NCBI GenBank assembly: GCA_029204225.1
Contig: CM055110.1
Coordinates: forward strand, 43,009,862-43,073,861
From: Diphasiastrum complanatum
Taxonomy: Eukaryota > Streptophyta > Lycopodiopsida > Lycopodiales > Lycopodiaceae
Direction: 5' to 3'
DNA length: 64,000 bases
The notes beneath the pieces are model-generated. The model had not been told where the DNA came from and searched no databases. It worked only from the letters and a program-made list of their open reading frames with translations. Each line of letters begins with the position of its first letter. Within the stretch, counting starts at the first letter, position 1. The translations under genes and the position numbers were made by a program. Shown here piece after piece: positions 12,659-25,159 of the stretch.

Positions 12659-13038
12659 TACCTAAGGTTACCATGCATTTTGATCCATTTGAATGAAAAC
12701 TATTCATCAATCTTGAGCTAGAAATTGTCAAGATCCATTTTCCTAGCTATCTTGTCTAATTTTGGATCAAAAGAGATCAATAGGGCATTGATTGGGTCTG
12801 ACCTGGCACTGTATGGAATCAGGTGCTCAGACACGTGTGAGGAACATCCAATTTCAGATTGAGAGTTCTCTCTCATGCTTGATCCATTTATCTTGTTTGA
12901 TAGCTTGTTTTGAAGCTATTTTTGTCTAGTTTCTGTTGCAATCAGTTTCATTCCATTTGGTTGAGCCAATCAAAAGCTATAAACTTTTGAAGAGGGTTAG
13001 GTAGGGCACCTAGACCTGGGTGGACACATTTGACAATA
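12659..13038 (+). mobile_element. Copia family A leader
   Basis: Untranslated leader after the primer site, with no frame of note. It is cut at 13039 by an LTR fragment of another copia family. Confidence 0.6.
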
Positions 13039-13554
13039 GGAAAGCTGATCATACAAGAAATATTATTGTGTTACAAGCAAGATCCGTCAAAAAAACATGA
13101 AACTAAGCACAATAAATGTCTCAACTTGGCTAGAGAGAGAAAATAAAAGTACAAAACTCGAGTAGAGAGAGAGGGCACAAAGAGCTTGTCTCCAAATTTG
13201 CATTACACACAAATGTCATCATTTTCTCAATGAGAGTACATCACATATATATAGATCCATGGACTCTCCTCCTACTTTGAGTTGAATTGGAGTTGTGAAT
13301 CCACCTCTCAAGTTATCTAGACTTATTCGAGCCACCTCACTATGTCTAATTGTGCCACCTAGTCATTTCATGCATTAAATGTGGCATTCAAAGTACAAAT
13401 GGCAATTCCTATGGTAGCTCGAGTTTGTACTTCTACCTACCTTGAACATTTTATTCTAAGATGGGTCTTTACTAAGCCAAAAGAGCTCAATTCATCTTTG
13501 GCATTTTTAGGACCCCTACTTACAACATTAGATAGATTTTTCAATATTTCAACA
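13039..13554 (-). repeat. LTR fragment of the TACAC-element copia family
   Basis: Matches 34916-35433 (same orientation), from GACAATAGGAAAGC to CAATATTTCAACA, with scattered differences. The part corresponding to 34829-34915 is missing. Read on the minus strand it would start TGTTGAAATATTG. Confidence 0.8.
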
Positions 13555-13766
13555 ATGGCATTGCCACGGTGTTTTATTTTATTTTTTATAATCTCCTTGC
13601 TAACATTACCCCCTTCTTTATTGGATTGGTGGTCCCACACCAATCAAAGATTTTTCGTCCTGGATCTTTTGAGCTTCATGGAGGCAAGATTGTTGTTGGC
13701 TTGTTTGATAAATATTATTGCTGATTCCCTCCATCATCTTCTAGCGTAATTTGGTAAGGAAGGGCC
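13555..13766. other. Unassigned junction sequence
   Basis: No recognisable feature. It lies between the LTR fragment and the protease-coding piece of copia A. Confidence 0.3.
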
Positions 13767-14460
13767 TTGGGGTATAATAATGTAGCATACCCTGCAGAAA
13801 TCCATGGGTTTTCCACACCTCGACCATATCAACATGAAGCGCCGAAGTCATGGCTGTCCGCTAATAATCACACTCACGATGAAGATGGTTTGGATGTTCA
13901 AAACTCAAATGATGATGCTTTTGTGATGTCTTCATGTATGCTTGTTAATGATGGAGATCTAGATCCATGGTGGATTGATAGTGGTGCAAGTTCACACATG
14001 ACTTTTCACAAAAGAGTACTTCCCTTCTTTGTTGGCATATGGAGATGACAAGAAGGTGATCTACACAACCAATGATGGTGAGTGTGTAAAGGGATTGGCA
14101 CAATTCCCATTTCTCTCTCTACCAATAGGAATGTTCATCTCAATGATGTTTTGTTCATACCCTTCATTACCAAGAATTTACTTAGTGTGAGTCAATTGCT
14201 AAGTAAAGGCTTCAAAGTTGAGTTTGATGGAGATGCTTGCATGATCAAAAGGAATGATGTCTTGATTGCAAAGGTAAAAGACAAGGGATGTTGTTCGAAC
14301 TAGAGTGTTATTGCTAACCAAGTTGGATGTGTGACAAGTGAGCAAATACCTATTCAAGAGGTTTGGCATAAAAGGATGGGGCACCTCAACTTCAAGTCAT
14401 TGGAGGTAATGGCTTTTCTAATGCCAAAGCTTTGCTAGCCTTCAATTTTGAACCTTTGAC
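13767..14460 (+). pseudogene. Copia family A protease-integrase N-terminal fragment
   Basis: WWIDSGASSHMTF (about 13970-14008) is the copia aspartic protease active-site region with an intact DSGA. GIGTIPISLS, DVLFIPFITKNLLSVSQLL and the zinc-binding start of integrase (VWHKRMGHLNFKSL, about 14360-14400) follow, with frame changes near 14040 and 14300. The sequence degenerates at about 14440 and runs into the family B LTR. It is probably continuous, before nesting, with the RT-RNase H part at 35894-36961. Confidence 0.75.
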
Positions 14461-14499
14461 AATTGGCGACATGACACGACATGAAAAACCAAGAAGATC

Positions 14500-15597
14500 A
14501 ACCAAGTACCATGGGGTATAGATATCTGATCTGATATCATGACATCAGCAGGAGTATCTTAGATCGTGGCTAATCTGCCTCTCTTGTAATTCGTGATTAG
14601 TTGTAGATGTTTAATTGCTCTAATCTAGAAGTTACACGACGCGACTATATACTTTATGTTTTGATGCATAATGAAGGTTTGAAGTGTAATGCTAGTAAGC
14701 AAGTCAAGAGGAAGAAGACGAAAAATACAGAATACATGTCCACCTGTGTGCAAAACTAATTTTCTAATAGGATTAGTAGATCCAAAAGTCCGCTAGTAAG
14801 CGAGACACGAATTCGTGAGAGAACTGTATTTCTCTCATGCCAACACACTGTGTGGATCTACATGCAGTGCTTGAAGAATTAGAAAAATCAATAGATGATT
14901 TTGTAGCTGTTGTGCACATTATTAATCTAGATGATTATATGATCATGAATGTAAACTTTGTCTACTACTATTTGTGTGTCTGATTCACTTGCTCATTTAA
15001 TTCCACACTTTGGTTTGATCTTGTTGAATGCTACATTAATTTTGTTAATGTAGATCAACAATGTCTGGCTACACTCTGAAGGATTGTAGGAGTGATACAA
15101 CCGGCAGTAACCAGTGATCACATCTGAATTCCTAACGAACTGATCTCATTCATGAATCCTTTCACTTCGTGTTTCATCTTGCTTCACTTCGCGATCACTT
15201 AGCTATAAGGGTAAATAAACTACAGAGCTCACCTAGGTTTCATTTCGTTTCATTTCATTTTGTCCTATTTCATCTCGCCTCATTACAGAGCTTGATTGTT
15301 TTATTGATCTTGTCGCGAATTATTTTGCTTCGTTTCGTTTCGTTTCACGATCTGTGCTTTCAGAATGAATCAATGTCAGTGCAAGTTTCGCTTTGTTTTC
15401 TTTCGTTTCATTTTCATTTAGAATTCGTCTCGTTTCGTTTGGTTGTGTTATTGAGCCTACTTTATCCAACTCGAACATAAATAATTTGAGTGTCGCAAAA
15501 AGTTTTGCGAATCGTTCATGATTTAATTTTTGTCAGTTTCTCACCAGAGTTGTTTTGGCTAGAATTTGTGCATCTTTCTGCATCTATTCATCATCAC
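14500..15597 (+). repeat. Copia family B LTR with internal extra segment
   Basis: 14500-15150 is recognisably the same sequence as the reverse complement of 43452-44100, including the CTCTCATGCCAACACACTG region and GATACAACCGGCAG. The left edge is approximate. 15155-15590 is absent from the other copy and is rich in TTTCG/TTTCA words (for example CTTCGTTTCGTTTCGTTTCA near 15330), so it looks like an insertion or a local expansion. The LTR ends directly at a primer-binding site. Confidence 0.65.
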
Positions 15598-15610
15598 TGG
15601 TATCAGAGCC
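15598..15610 (+). other. Primer-binding site TGGTATCAGAGCC
   Basis: Exact Met-tRNA-type primer site, with the leader sequence following it shared with the inverted copy (15611-15700 versus 43340-43438). Confidence 0.9.
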
Positions 15611-15708
15611 ACCTTGTCAAAGTCTGACATAGCCAAAGACTATCAGATCAAAGGGGCTAAAACATTCAAAAAATCAACCATCAACAAGTGAACACAAATT
15701 CAGAAGCA

Positions 15709-17594
15709 ATGGCTTCAATCAGCAGCATACAATCCAAGATATGTACAGTTCTGGATTTGTCATGATCTAACTTTCTAGCATGGAAAGTTAAGACCTCACT
15801 GATACTGAAGGGTGAACGTTTATTCCCCTAGGTGGATGGCACAGAGCAGATGCCTACAACATCAAGCAAAGAGCTACGCGAGTGGAGGGAGAAAAATGAC
15901 AAGGCAGTACTGCCTTGCTATCATCATCCATCAAGGATAGTCTCACGCTTGACCTAGCTACACTCTCCAAGGCAAAGAAGATGTAGGATACACTGCTCGC
16001 TAGATTTCAAATGAAATCATACAGTCAAATAATGATGTTGGAAGATCAACTGACAAATCTACAGTGGGATGGGAAAGACCTCATTTCTTTTGTAAGGAAG
16101 ATGAAGGATCTATTCTTGTCACTATACAATTCTAGAGCAAAAAATGCAATGTCAGCTAAGAAGCAGCTCACTTACTTGTTGAGAGCCTTACCTAGATTCT
16201 TCCATACAACCAGAACCATGTTCGTGAAAGATCCTACAATGACCCTCGAAAAGACAATTGTCGAGATTCAAGAGGAAGTCGAGGCTGGAAAACATCTTGA
16301 TCACAAGGATGGTTCTGACCAAGCCCTCTAGGAGAACAAAGAAAAGACAAAGAGACAATTCAAGCCTAAGAGGGAGTCGAATCAAAGGTAGGACCGTGAT
16401 CAGCAAGCAAAGGGGACCAGCAAAGGCAATTGGAAGAACAAAGAGAGGTCGAAACAATAGAGTGGAGACAGAAAGACTTGCATGAGATGCAGACGAGATG
16501 AGCACATAGTTGATACATGCTAGCTCAATCTAAAAATTGAATGTATCCACTGCCACAAGAAAGTCATGCAGCAATGGATGTCGCCTAAATCCAAGAAATA
16601 AATTAGCACAAAACAGAGAGGAGAACAGTAACAATTCGTCCTATGTCGAGGAGCATGAGAGCTCGAAAATGGACAAAGAGAGATCATATAGAAATTGTTC
16701 GACTGCCTACATTTGTGCAGATGTGTGTGCATCGTCAACATCTGACACACAATAGGTAATTCTAGACTCAGGAGCTATCTCACACTTCATGACAACAAGA
16801 CGAATTGTGTTTGATTTCCGAAGTGCTGATCCTTAAAGATTCATTATTCTTGGAGATGGATCCAAACATCAAGTGAATGGTATTGGTTCACTGTGGTTCA
16901 ACACGAATGACAGAGACAGACGACTTGAATACATTCTGTTTGTGCCTACACTACAACAGGACTTGTTTTTTGTGGCAAGGATAGTTGATGTAGGGATGCG
17001 TGTGACATTTTCTTACGAAGCATGCAACGTTGTTGATGCCAGTACCAGTACCCTGATCACTCAAGGCAGAAGAAAAGGTAATCTATATCACTTGAAGGCA
17101 CGTCTGTTTGCAGATCAGGTGCATCAGACTCATGATGATTCGTTAGACACTCTGTGGCACAAGAGACTATGCCACATGAACTATCAAGCAAGCCATCATG
17201 GAGCAATAACAAGGGTCAGCATCTTGAATGCCAACAATTCGACCACCTGTGATGCATGCCTAAAAATTAAGATGTCTCGCATTCCATTTGTGAAAGACTC
17301 CTACAAAACTACTAAGATCCTGGAGTTAGTGCATCCTGACATCTATGGGCCTTTCAATGTGATCTCAGTGGGAGGCTCAAAATATTACATAACCTTCATT
17401 GATGATTATACTAGATTCACCAAAGTATAGTTTATTCAGAATAAATCAGAAGCACTTGATAAATTCACAAAGTATGTGAATTGGACAGAGAGATGCACAT
17501 GCAACAAAGTGAAACAGATGATCGCTTCACTAACTTTTGCAATGATTGTGGTATCATTCATAGAAGGACTACAGCTTACACACCGCATCACATC
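15709..17594 (+). pseudogene. Copia family B gag-protease-integrase, interrupted
   Basis: Gag starts about 15709 (MASISSIQSKI) and is broken by stops; its best open part is 16011-16331. A protease relic LDSGAISHF lies near 16765. 16873-17430 carries the integrase zinc domain (LWHKRLCHMNYQ, then CDACLKIK) and the catalytic-core start (HPDIYGPF, FIDDYTRF). After a stop the core continues to the TAYTPHH region, where the gypsy LTR begins at 17595. The zinc knuckle is poorly preserved near 16480-16560. RT and RNase H of the same element are probably those at 25160-26532. Confidence 0.8.
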
Positions 17595-18413
17595 TGTTGG
17601 GGGTATTTCCAACAAAGTGTAAATAAATAAAATCATTCAATAAAATGTGTTGCGAGGGCATGGCATCATGTGTACGTAAGCCCATGGCCCAATGAGCACG
17701 CAAGTAAAGTTGTAAATAAAATAAACTTGACTTGGGCCTTGGAATTAAAATAAAACTAGAGGCCCAAAGTCATTTTTAAACTTAGAGATTATTTTTTAGA
17801 GTTGGGTCCAAATTGGGACTCACATGAATCTTGTGATTACCAATGTACTTTTTGTGGACCCTTTGATCAAGTTGGTTCCAAGATGAATGGATAGGATCAT
17901 TGTGAATATTAGCCAATAGGATTGAGGGGCAAGGGTCTTTCCCATTTTATAAAAAGACACCATTTGTACACTATTTTCATGCTTAATGAGAAGGAGGAAA
18001 CTCTACCAATTTTGGAAGAGAAGCATCCTCATTTGCAATTCAATGCTTGCTATTGCTCTTGTTGTTTTCTATTGCTTTCAAGTTCATGCTTTTTGGTTTC
18101 AATAGTTTATGTTTCTCCTTTAGCAAGTACAATGTGCATTTGAGCTAACCTCCACCCTCCCTCTATCTCTCTCTTCTATCTTCTTTTTCCTCCATCTTTT
18201 CTAATCATCCCCTTCCTTTCACCTACAATCATGATGAATGTTAGTGTAGAGGAGTAGAGTTAAGGGAGAGTAGTGTTAGTAGTGAGTAGAGTTAAGGGAG
18301 AAAGTAGGAAACTAACTAAAAATAGCATCTATGCATAGTTAGGTACCTATCCAGTGATCTAACCCTTGTTGACAGGCGGGAGGGCTATACTACGCAAGAT
18401 CTTCGACCCTACA
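17595..18413 (+). repeat. Gypsy 5' LTR
   Basis: 819 bp from TGTTGGGGGTATTTCC to CGACCCTACA, with the gypsy primer site right after it. Two further copies occur: reversed at 21353-22169 and plus-oriented at 39819-40632. The flank ACATC (17590-17594) lies within copia B integrase, showing that gypsy entered copia B. Confidence 0.9.
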
Positions 18414-18414
18414 G

Positions 18415-18432
18415 TGGCGCCGATGCCGGGGA
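18415..18432 (+). other. Gypsy primer-binding site
   Basis: TGGCGCCGATGCCGGGGA, one base after the LTR end. It is close to the TGGCGCCGTTGCCGGGGA site of many plant Ty3/gypsy elements. Confidence 0.85.
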
Positions 18433-21347
18433 TAGGTTTCCACTAACTAGTTTAGCTGCATTTTAGCTATTTTCTTGCTTTTTAGAGTAGTTTTAGGTAG
18501 ATTTTTGGGTGTTTAGAGTTAGTTTTCTACATTTTTTTGTGTTTGGACTGTTCACAACTAGCAGAGGAGGTGTGAGAAGGTAGAAGAGGCCTTGAACAGC
18601 CTCTAAGGGCTTGAAACCCAAACCAACCAGCCAAAAAATCCAAAAAACACACCAATCTGTATTTTCGAGGAAAAAAGAGCCTAAAATCTCATCAGATTTT
18701 TATATCTCTAGAATCAGTGAGAGTTAATCCTTGCATGACTGGCAGCAGCACCAGGGTACTGTCTAGACCTGCATAGAAGCTTGCGAGAGTTAGTTCCAAG
18801 CAGATTGTGAAAACCAGAGAAAAATCGTAAAAAATTCAAAAAACCCTTGAAAAAAATCCAAAAAATTCAAATCTTCATAAGAACTCTCGTAGAGCCCAGA
18901 CTTCCTATCCTTACCATCAAGGGACACCCAACGCGGCACCAAGGTACGACGCACCAAATCAACCACAGCGTATGGCCTTCCTTGCTCCACCAGGGCCAAC
19001 CAATCAACAAGTGGCCCATGTAAACCTGACAGCAGCAGAACCAGAGATGCAAATGCCACCTCAACCTGAGCAGCAGCAATGGTACAGACCAGATGAACCA
19101 TTTAGGGATCTTGCCATAAATGAATATATTGCAGCCTATGCAGCTCAAACTCAGCGTCAAGGCGGAAGAAATTACGGCTGACACAAAATTGCAGAATGTC
19201 CCTACAAGGGACAATATACATCCTTCTGTCACGAATGCGATTATGGACACTGTTACAAGAATTGTCCATTTAAACCCGGAACCAGTGCACTCTGAACTTC
19301 ATTGCAATATAGCAACCAGCAGTTCTAGTAGGGATGCCATCCGAAGGATGACAGTTCCACGCTCCTGTGTTAGCTATTACGCGAGCACAAAAGAGGAAGG
19401 AAGTGGCTCCCTCACCACAACCATCGGTCACTGACGACCAATCCTCAACTTCAGCGCCATATCCGAATGTGAGGGAAGAAAGAAGACAATACCAGAAAAT
19501 AAGACATTGGATATAGAAAACACAAGCGGAGGAAAAAGAGCAAGAAAGAGATAATCATGTAGACTCTCAGGTTGGCGTCGAACGGGAACCGCAAACGGGC
19601 TCAGCACTACACACTGATCAGAATGATCGATTGCACGAACATGAATCACCTTTTCACATTGTGGAGTCTAAAGAACCACACACTGAAAGGCTCGCACTTT
19701 TAATGTCAAGTCGTGTTAGTTTACCACTCGGAGAACTATTACGGATTGCACCACAAGCGAAAAGCCTTCTAGCTGAATGGGCCAAAGCGGATGAGGATCC
19801 AGTAGCACCTGAGCCCATATATTGTATGGGCTATGAAGAAACAAGTAACGTCCTCCACATCGGAGCATCATGGGAAAGTGAGGAACACAACATCACTTTG
19901 CCAATCAAACACAAGAGATACGAGTACGAGGCGTCAGTGGTAGATGGAGGATCAGGTGTCAATTTGATCTCCACTACTTTGTACAAAAAATGAGGTCTAC
20001 AAGGATTGAAGCCAGCAAGATTCGCCATCAATCCTGTGTGAAACCAAAAGGTGTAGTTGCCAATATCCCTATAAAGATAGCAAGCATGCAGTTTGTGATT
20101 ACTTTTGTAGTTATGGATATACTTGAATCTCCATTTGCATATCATGTTTTACTGAAAAGACCATAGTTGAGAACTGCACAAGTAGTACACAACTGGAGTA
20201 CGGGGAAACTCACCTTCGAGAATAGAGAACAGGCTGTAAAGGTTGATCCAACCACATGGGCGGTGAAACCTATTGCACCCAAAACTGATGACGGATCATC
20301 CACGACAGATCACACGATTGATCACCCAAGGGTAGCCAAGGGGGGTCACTATCATTCAGAGACGGATGTCGTGATATGGACAGATGCATTAGCAACTATT
20401 GACTGCCAGGTATGTCAATGTGAGTCAGATCCGGAACCTAGTACATCTTCATCCAAGTGTTACACTATGGACACACCCATCACATTTGGGATAAATATGA
20501 TAAACGTAGCATGGCTGTCAGCGGAACCTATTGAGAACCCAGTGGATGATGATTTGGTCCCTTGGCAATATGCTCTAACTTATAATAAAGAGATTGAGCT
20601 GACTAATGAACAGGTCTTACACCACATGGACCCAGATCATTACGGAATCAGGAAAGTACTAGCTCAACCACTGCAAAAGTCTGCTATGGCGAAAGTCTCA
20701 AGGGTTGATCCACCCAAGGCACCTGCAAATAAGAAGAATCAGTTGAAGCAGTGCTACAACTAGGTGATCCGTTGGAGTGATCTACCTGATGAGGCGATAG
20801 CTACAATGGATGTGGATATTCGCAACCATGAGGTGAATGTCAGGGTAGTCCCGATGAAGCATAACAAGGACGAATTCATCGAAATGACAAAAAAGAGCAA
20901 AAAGAAAGTTGGAATCCTTGAAGTCAATCAAGTTGGAATCAGATATAGCATCATCTTCTACACAGGTGACAGAAAATAAAAAAATGACCAGTCGGGCTAA
21001 GATCAATATGCTAAAAGAAGAATCTCGACGAGCGTCAGTTCACGAGATGTCTGAGACTTTCAAGAACTATACCTTGGACGACGTGGTAATCATGATGCCG
21101 CAAGCCCAGAGAGAACCTAATTAAAGTCAGGCACCAGGGAAACAAGTCTTCGAGGGACCTGCGCAAACATAGCCGATGAACCTTGCCAAGCTAGGTGAAG
21201 AAGAAAAGATAGTGCATGTGGGGGACCAGTTAACACCCACACAGTTCAAGAGACTACGATCGTTGTTGGTGGAACATAAAGACTGTTTTGCATGGAGTTA
21301 TAGTGACCTGAAGGGCATTCCACCAACAGTAGTCCAACACACCATAC
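18433..21347 (+). pseudogene. Gypsy gag-protease region, decayed
   Basis: 18433-18950 is leader. From about 18972 to 21120 a polyprotein can be followed through several frames. A Gln/Pro-rich segment (18972-19181) comes first, then a retropepsin-like strand with SVVDGGSGVNLIS (about 19935-19975), in which DGGS stands where DSG or DTG is usual. A linker (20167-20763, 20764-20979) and a pre-RT segment LFVEHKDCFAWSYSDLKGI-like near 21265-21330 follow. At least six frame breaks are present. Confidence 0.7.
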
Positions 21348-21352
21348 CCTTG
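21348..21352. other. Left TSD CCTTG of solo LTR
   Basis: CCTTG at 21348-21352 matches CCTTG at 22170-22174 on the other side of the solo LTR. Confidence 0.9.
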
Positions 21353-22169
21353 TGTAGGGTCGAAGATCTCGCATAGTATAGCCCTCCCGCCTGTCAATAA
21401 GGGTTAGATCACTGGATAGGTACCTAACTATGCATAGATGCTATATTTAGTTAGTTTCCTACTTTCTCCCTTAACTCTACTCACCACTAACACTACTCTC
21501 TCTTAACACTACTCCTCTACACTAACATTCATCATGATTGTAGGTGAAAGAAAGGGGATGATTAGATAAGATGGAGGTGAAAGAAGATAGAAGAGAGAGA
21601 TAGAGAGAGGGTGGAGGTTAGCTCAAATGCACATTGTACTTGCTAAAGGAGAAACATAAACTATTGAGACCAAAAAGCATGAACTTGGAAGCAATAGAAA
21701 ACAACAAGAGCAATAGCAAGCATTGAATTGCAAATGAGCTTGCTTCTCTTCCAAAATTGGTAGAGTTTCCTCCTTCTCATTAAGCATGAAAATAGTGTAC
21801 AAATGGTGTCTTTTTATAAAATGGGGAAGGCCCTTGCCCCTCAATCCTATTGGCTAATATTCACAATGATCCTATCCATTCATCTTGGAACCAACTTGAT
21901 CCAAGGGTCCACAAAAAGTACATTGGTAATCACAAGATTCATGTGAGTCCCAATTTGGACCCAACTCTAAAAAATAATCTCTAAGTTTAAAAATGACTTT
22001 GGGCCTCTAGTTTTATTTTAATTCCAAGGCCCAAGTCAAGTTTATTTTATTTACAACTTTACTTGCAAGCTCATTGGGCCATGGGCTTACGTGCACAGGA
22101 TGCTATACCCTCGCAAGACATTATTGAATGATTTTATTTATTTACACTTTGTTGGGAATACCCCCAACA
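21353..22169 (-). repeat. Gypsy solo LTR, reversed, inside a gypsy element of the same family
   Basis: 817 bp, TGTAGGGTCG to ACCCCCAACA, the reverse complement of the LTR at 17595-18413. The 5-bp CCTTG duplication on both sides shows a real transposition followed by LTR-LTR recombination that removed the body. The reading frame on its left ends HTIPLC and on its right resumes with the RT N-terminus. Confidence 0.93.
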
Positions 22170-22174
22170 CCTTG
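22170..22174. other. Right TSD CCTTG of solo LTR
   Basis: Partner of 21348-21352. Confidence 0.9.
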
Positions 22175-23640
22175 GTGGATGGAGCAGTCCCCAAGGTAAG
22201 TCGTTATTACCGCTACAACCCGAATTATACTGAGCTGATCAAGCAGGAGTTGCAAAAGCTGATGGATGCAGATTTCATCTATGAAATCGAGCACACGGAA
22301 TGGGTATCATCGATAGTTATAGTACCCAAGAAGAACGGCAAAATGCGGATTTGTGTGAATCTGAAGGCGCTAAATGTAGTCACCAAAAAGGACCATTTTT
22401 CTTTACCATTTACAGAAAGTGCCCTCGACAGGGTAGCTGGCACTGAAGCCTACAGTTTTCTAGACGGCTTCAGCAGCTACAACCAGGTGAAGATAGCCCC
22501 CCAGGACCAGCACAAAACAGCATTCGTCACGGAATGAGGAACCTATGCCTATAAAGTGATACCATTCGGACTTTGCAATGCCCCAAGTGCATGTACCAGA
22601 TTCAGAACACTTATCCAACTTGGAGAAGGTGTTACAAAAATGTCGTGAATACCAGATCTCCCTGAATCCAGAAAAATCTCAATTTTTGGTGACACATGGC
22701 TTGATTCTTGGCCATATAGTGTCAAGACACGGGATCGCCACAGATCTATCTAAGATCAGGATCATTGCTGATCTACCACCCCTGGGGACGATCTGTGAGG
22801 TCTACATTTTCATGGGTCATGCTAACTATTATAGGATCTTCATTCTTGATTTTGCGGAGTTAGCCCGACCAATTTACAAACTCACGATGGATCCACATTG
22901 GAACGAGGAAGTCCTAAAGGCTTTTCAGAAGCTTAAGGATGCATTGGTTTCAGCACCAATCTTACGCCCACCCAATTGGTCCATTGAGTTCCACGTGCAT
23001 ACGGACGCATCAAAGTATGCAGTTGGACCAGTCTTAACCCAGCCAGGTGAACACAAAAAGGATTTTCCAATCCGATTTGCAAGCCGACAGCTCAATGATA
23101 CCAAAATGAATCATTCAACCACAGAGCGGGAAGCAATGGCAATGATCTATGCGGTTAAGAAATTTTGACACTACTTGATGGCCACACATTTTGCTTTTTA
23201 TACGGACCATCAACCCTTGCTCTATCTTGTTAATAAAACTTGCAACACCGGAAGAATCACCAGATGGCTACTTCTATTGTTGGAAGTTGATTTTCGGATA
23301 GTAGTTTGCAAGGGAAAACAACATTACATGGCAGATCACGTGTCACGAATTAAAGGGAAGGAGATTGCAAACCAACCCGACCATGAGCTAGCAGATGCTG
23401 CCTTATTTTATGTGGACACAATACCAAAATGGGCGGCCGACATTGTTGAATATATAATGCGGGGCCAACCAGACAAATCTTTACCAAAGGTGGAACAGTG
23501 GAAATTGATCTTAAAGGCTAGACCTTATTAGTTGATTGCCGGCCAAATGTATCGAAGAGGTCTAGATGGAATTCTTCGGCAGTGCCATGGCTACAGACAA
23601 CCGGTCCACTTCTAGCGGCAATGGGTTTTTACCCGGCGCT
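22175..23640 (+). pseudogene. Gypsy reverse transcriptase-RNase H
   Basis: RT starts with WVSSIVIVPKKNGKMRICV (about 22300-22360) and runs through DGFSSYNQVKIAP to an in-frame stop at 22535. After FGLCNAPS (about 22570) the sequence jumps directly to HLSNLEKVLQKC, so the block carrying the YxDD catalytic pair is deleted. The thumb (NPEKSQFLVTHGLILGHIVS) and an RNase H with HTDASKYAVGPVL and TEREAMAMIYAVKKF follow to about 23530. Integrase is only hinted at by GQMYRRGLDGIL and is lost by 23640. Confidence 0.85.
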
Positions 23641-23684
23641 CTTCCATTCTGAGATTAACATGGGCCTCGCCCTTCACGCTTACA

Positions 23685-24250
23685 CTATGAAGGATTTCAG
23701 ATCATTCAAGATCCAATCCATGTCCCTGAAAAATGTAGAACAATAAGGAGCAAACCAACAATCCTGCCAATGTAGAAAAATCAGCATCTACATACAAAAT
23801 GAGATGCAAACTCTAAGAGATACTGATCAAACATGAACCAAAACATAAAATATAGTTGTTCTCTGTACAATTATAGTACCCTACTATATTTCACATGTGT
23901 GGAACCAAAAATAACAAATATGAACATTCTACACAAGATTGCAAGATATCATCAAGAGAGTGCACCAATGAGTAGTAGAACCCAAAGAGAACCATGTATA
24001 ATGATGAAATGAGAGATAGAAGAGAGAAGATATGTCTCTCCACGAGTTACATCCTTTTATAGAGTTTCCAAACCCTATTTGGCCACTTGGCTTTCCCTCC
24101 AAAATGTAAACCCTACTATTTTTGGGTCTAGATTCAATGTACCCAAAGTTCAAATTTGAATCTCTCAAACTCGACTACCAACTTTCCCACACCTTCAAAA
24201 AGTGTTTATTGAATGTATTTTAAACTAATATAACTTCAAAAAGTTTATCT
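23685..24250. repeat. Dispersed repeat, copy 1 (about 565 bp)
   Basis: Matches 29930-30495 in the same orientation, from TGAAGGATTTCAGATCATTC to CTTCAAAAAGTTT, with small indels. It has the look of a solo or orphan LTR (CCACTTGGCTTTCCCTCC, ACATGTG), but no PBS or TSD is evident. Confidence 0.75.
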
Positions 24251-25159
24251 CTAAGTCTAAAATGTGTTTTGGCCTCTTATTGACAATTTACCAAAATGTG
24301 ACTAAACTAGTTGAAATCTCTCACATACGCCACTTGGGACGAGGAAAAGACTCGCTTCCACTTCTTGCACCAAGGTACCACATACAAGGTCAGGATTAAC
24401 GCCGACTCGATGGTTACCATTGGCATTATGTCCGGTGATCGTCAGCCCTTCTCCCATCACAACGCCAAAATTTTGATCAGCCTTTCGTCACCCAAACCGC
24501 ACCAGAAGTCCCCATATAGACTAACAATGGTTACTTGATAGAGGCTATCATGGAACCCGTCATTCAGACGGTTGTGCATCTGTTGAATAACTTTCTGGTT
24601 ATTTAAACATTTCGCAAAGACAGAATCCAGTCTAAGCTGCTGAGTCAGATAGTGAAATCCTTTCTAGAATTCCTTGGTCCCTCCGTTGTGCCATACGACT
24701 GGCATAGCTTCCTTATTTGAGAACTAACCAACTCCATCAAACCCAACAACCGTGAGCGAATCGCAGCAAGCCCCCTATTGTGTAACTTTGCCTGCACACT
24801 TCTTGAGGCAAAAGTGCACGGTTTTCAACACTCATCCCTTTTGTCTACCCTCGTGCCACATACTAACCTTTATCCACCATCTCAAGCATCCACCTCCTCC
24901 CAACCTACAGTTATTAACACAACGTCCAGCAAACAAATGGGTGGCGCTGCCTCTACATCTACATCTCCACCTGCTACCCTAAGACACACCTCCACTACTG
25001 CACTAACCACCCCATCAACAACCGCAACTTCTTCTTTTGTGCAACCCCCCACTCCGATTTCTGTTGTCGCTACCTCTCTTCATGTTCCATCCACATTTGT
25101 TTCTGTCTCCACCCCCGTTTCTTCTGTTGATACCACTCCTACACTGATACTTTCTCATC
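24251..25159. other. Unassigned retroelement-like sequence
   Basis: 24311-24538 is open on the plus strand and higher in GC, without a motif I recognise. 24752-25164 is Ser/Thr/Pro-rich in the plus frame, as is usual for the linker between integrase and RT of copia elements, and leads straight into RT. Confidence 0.4.

Noticed and set aside
16188-16505. Minus-strand frame opposite copia B gag
   Set aside because: A shadow of the gag coding region on the other strand.
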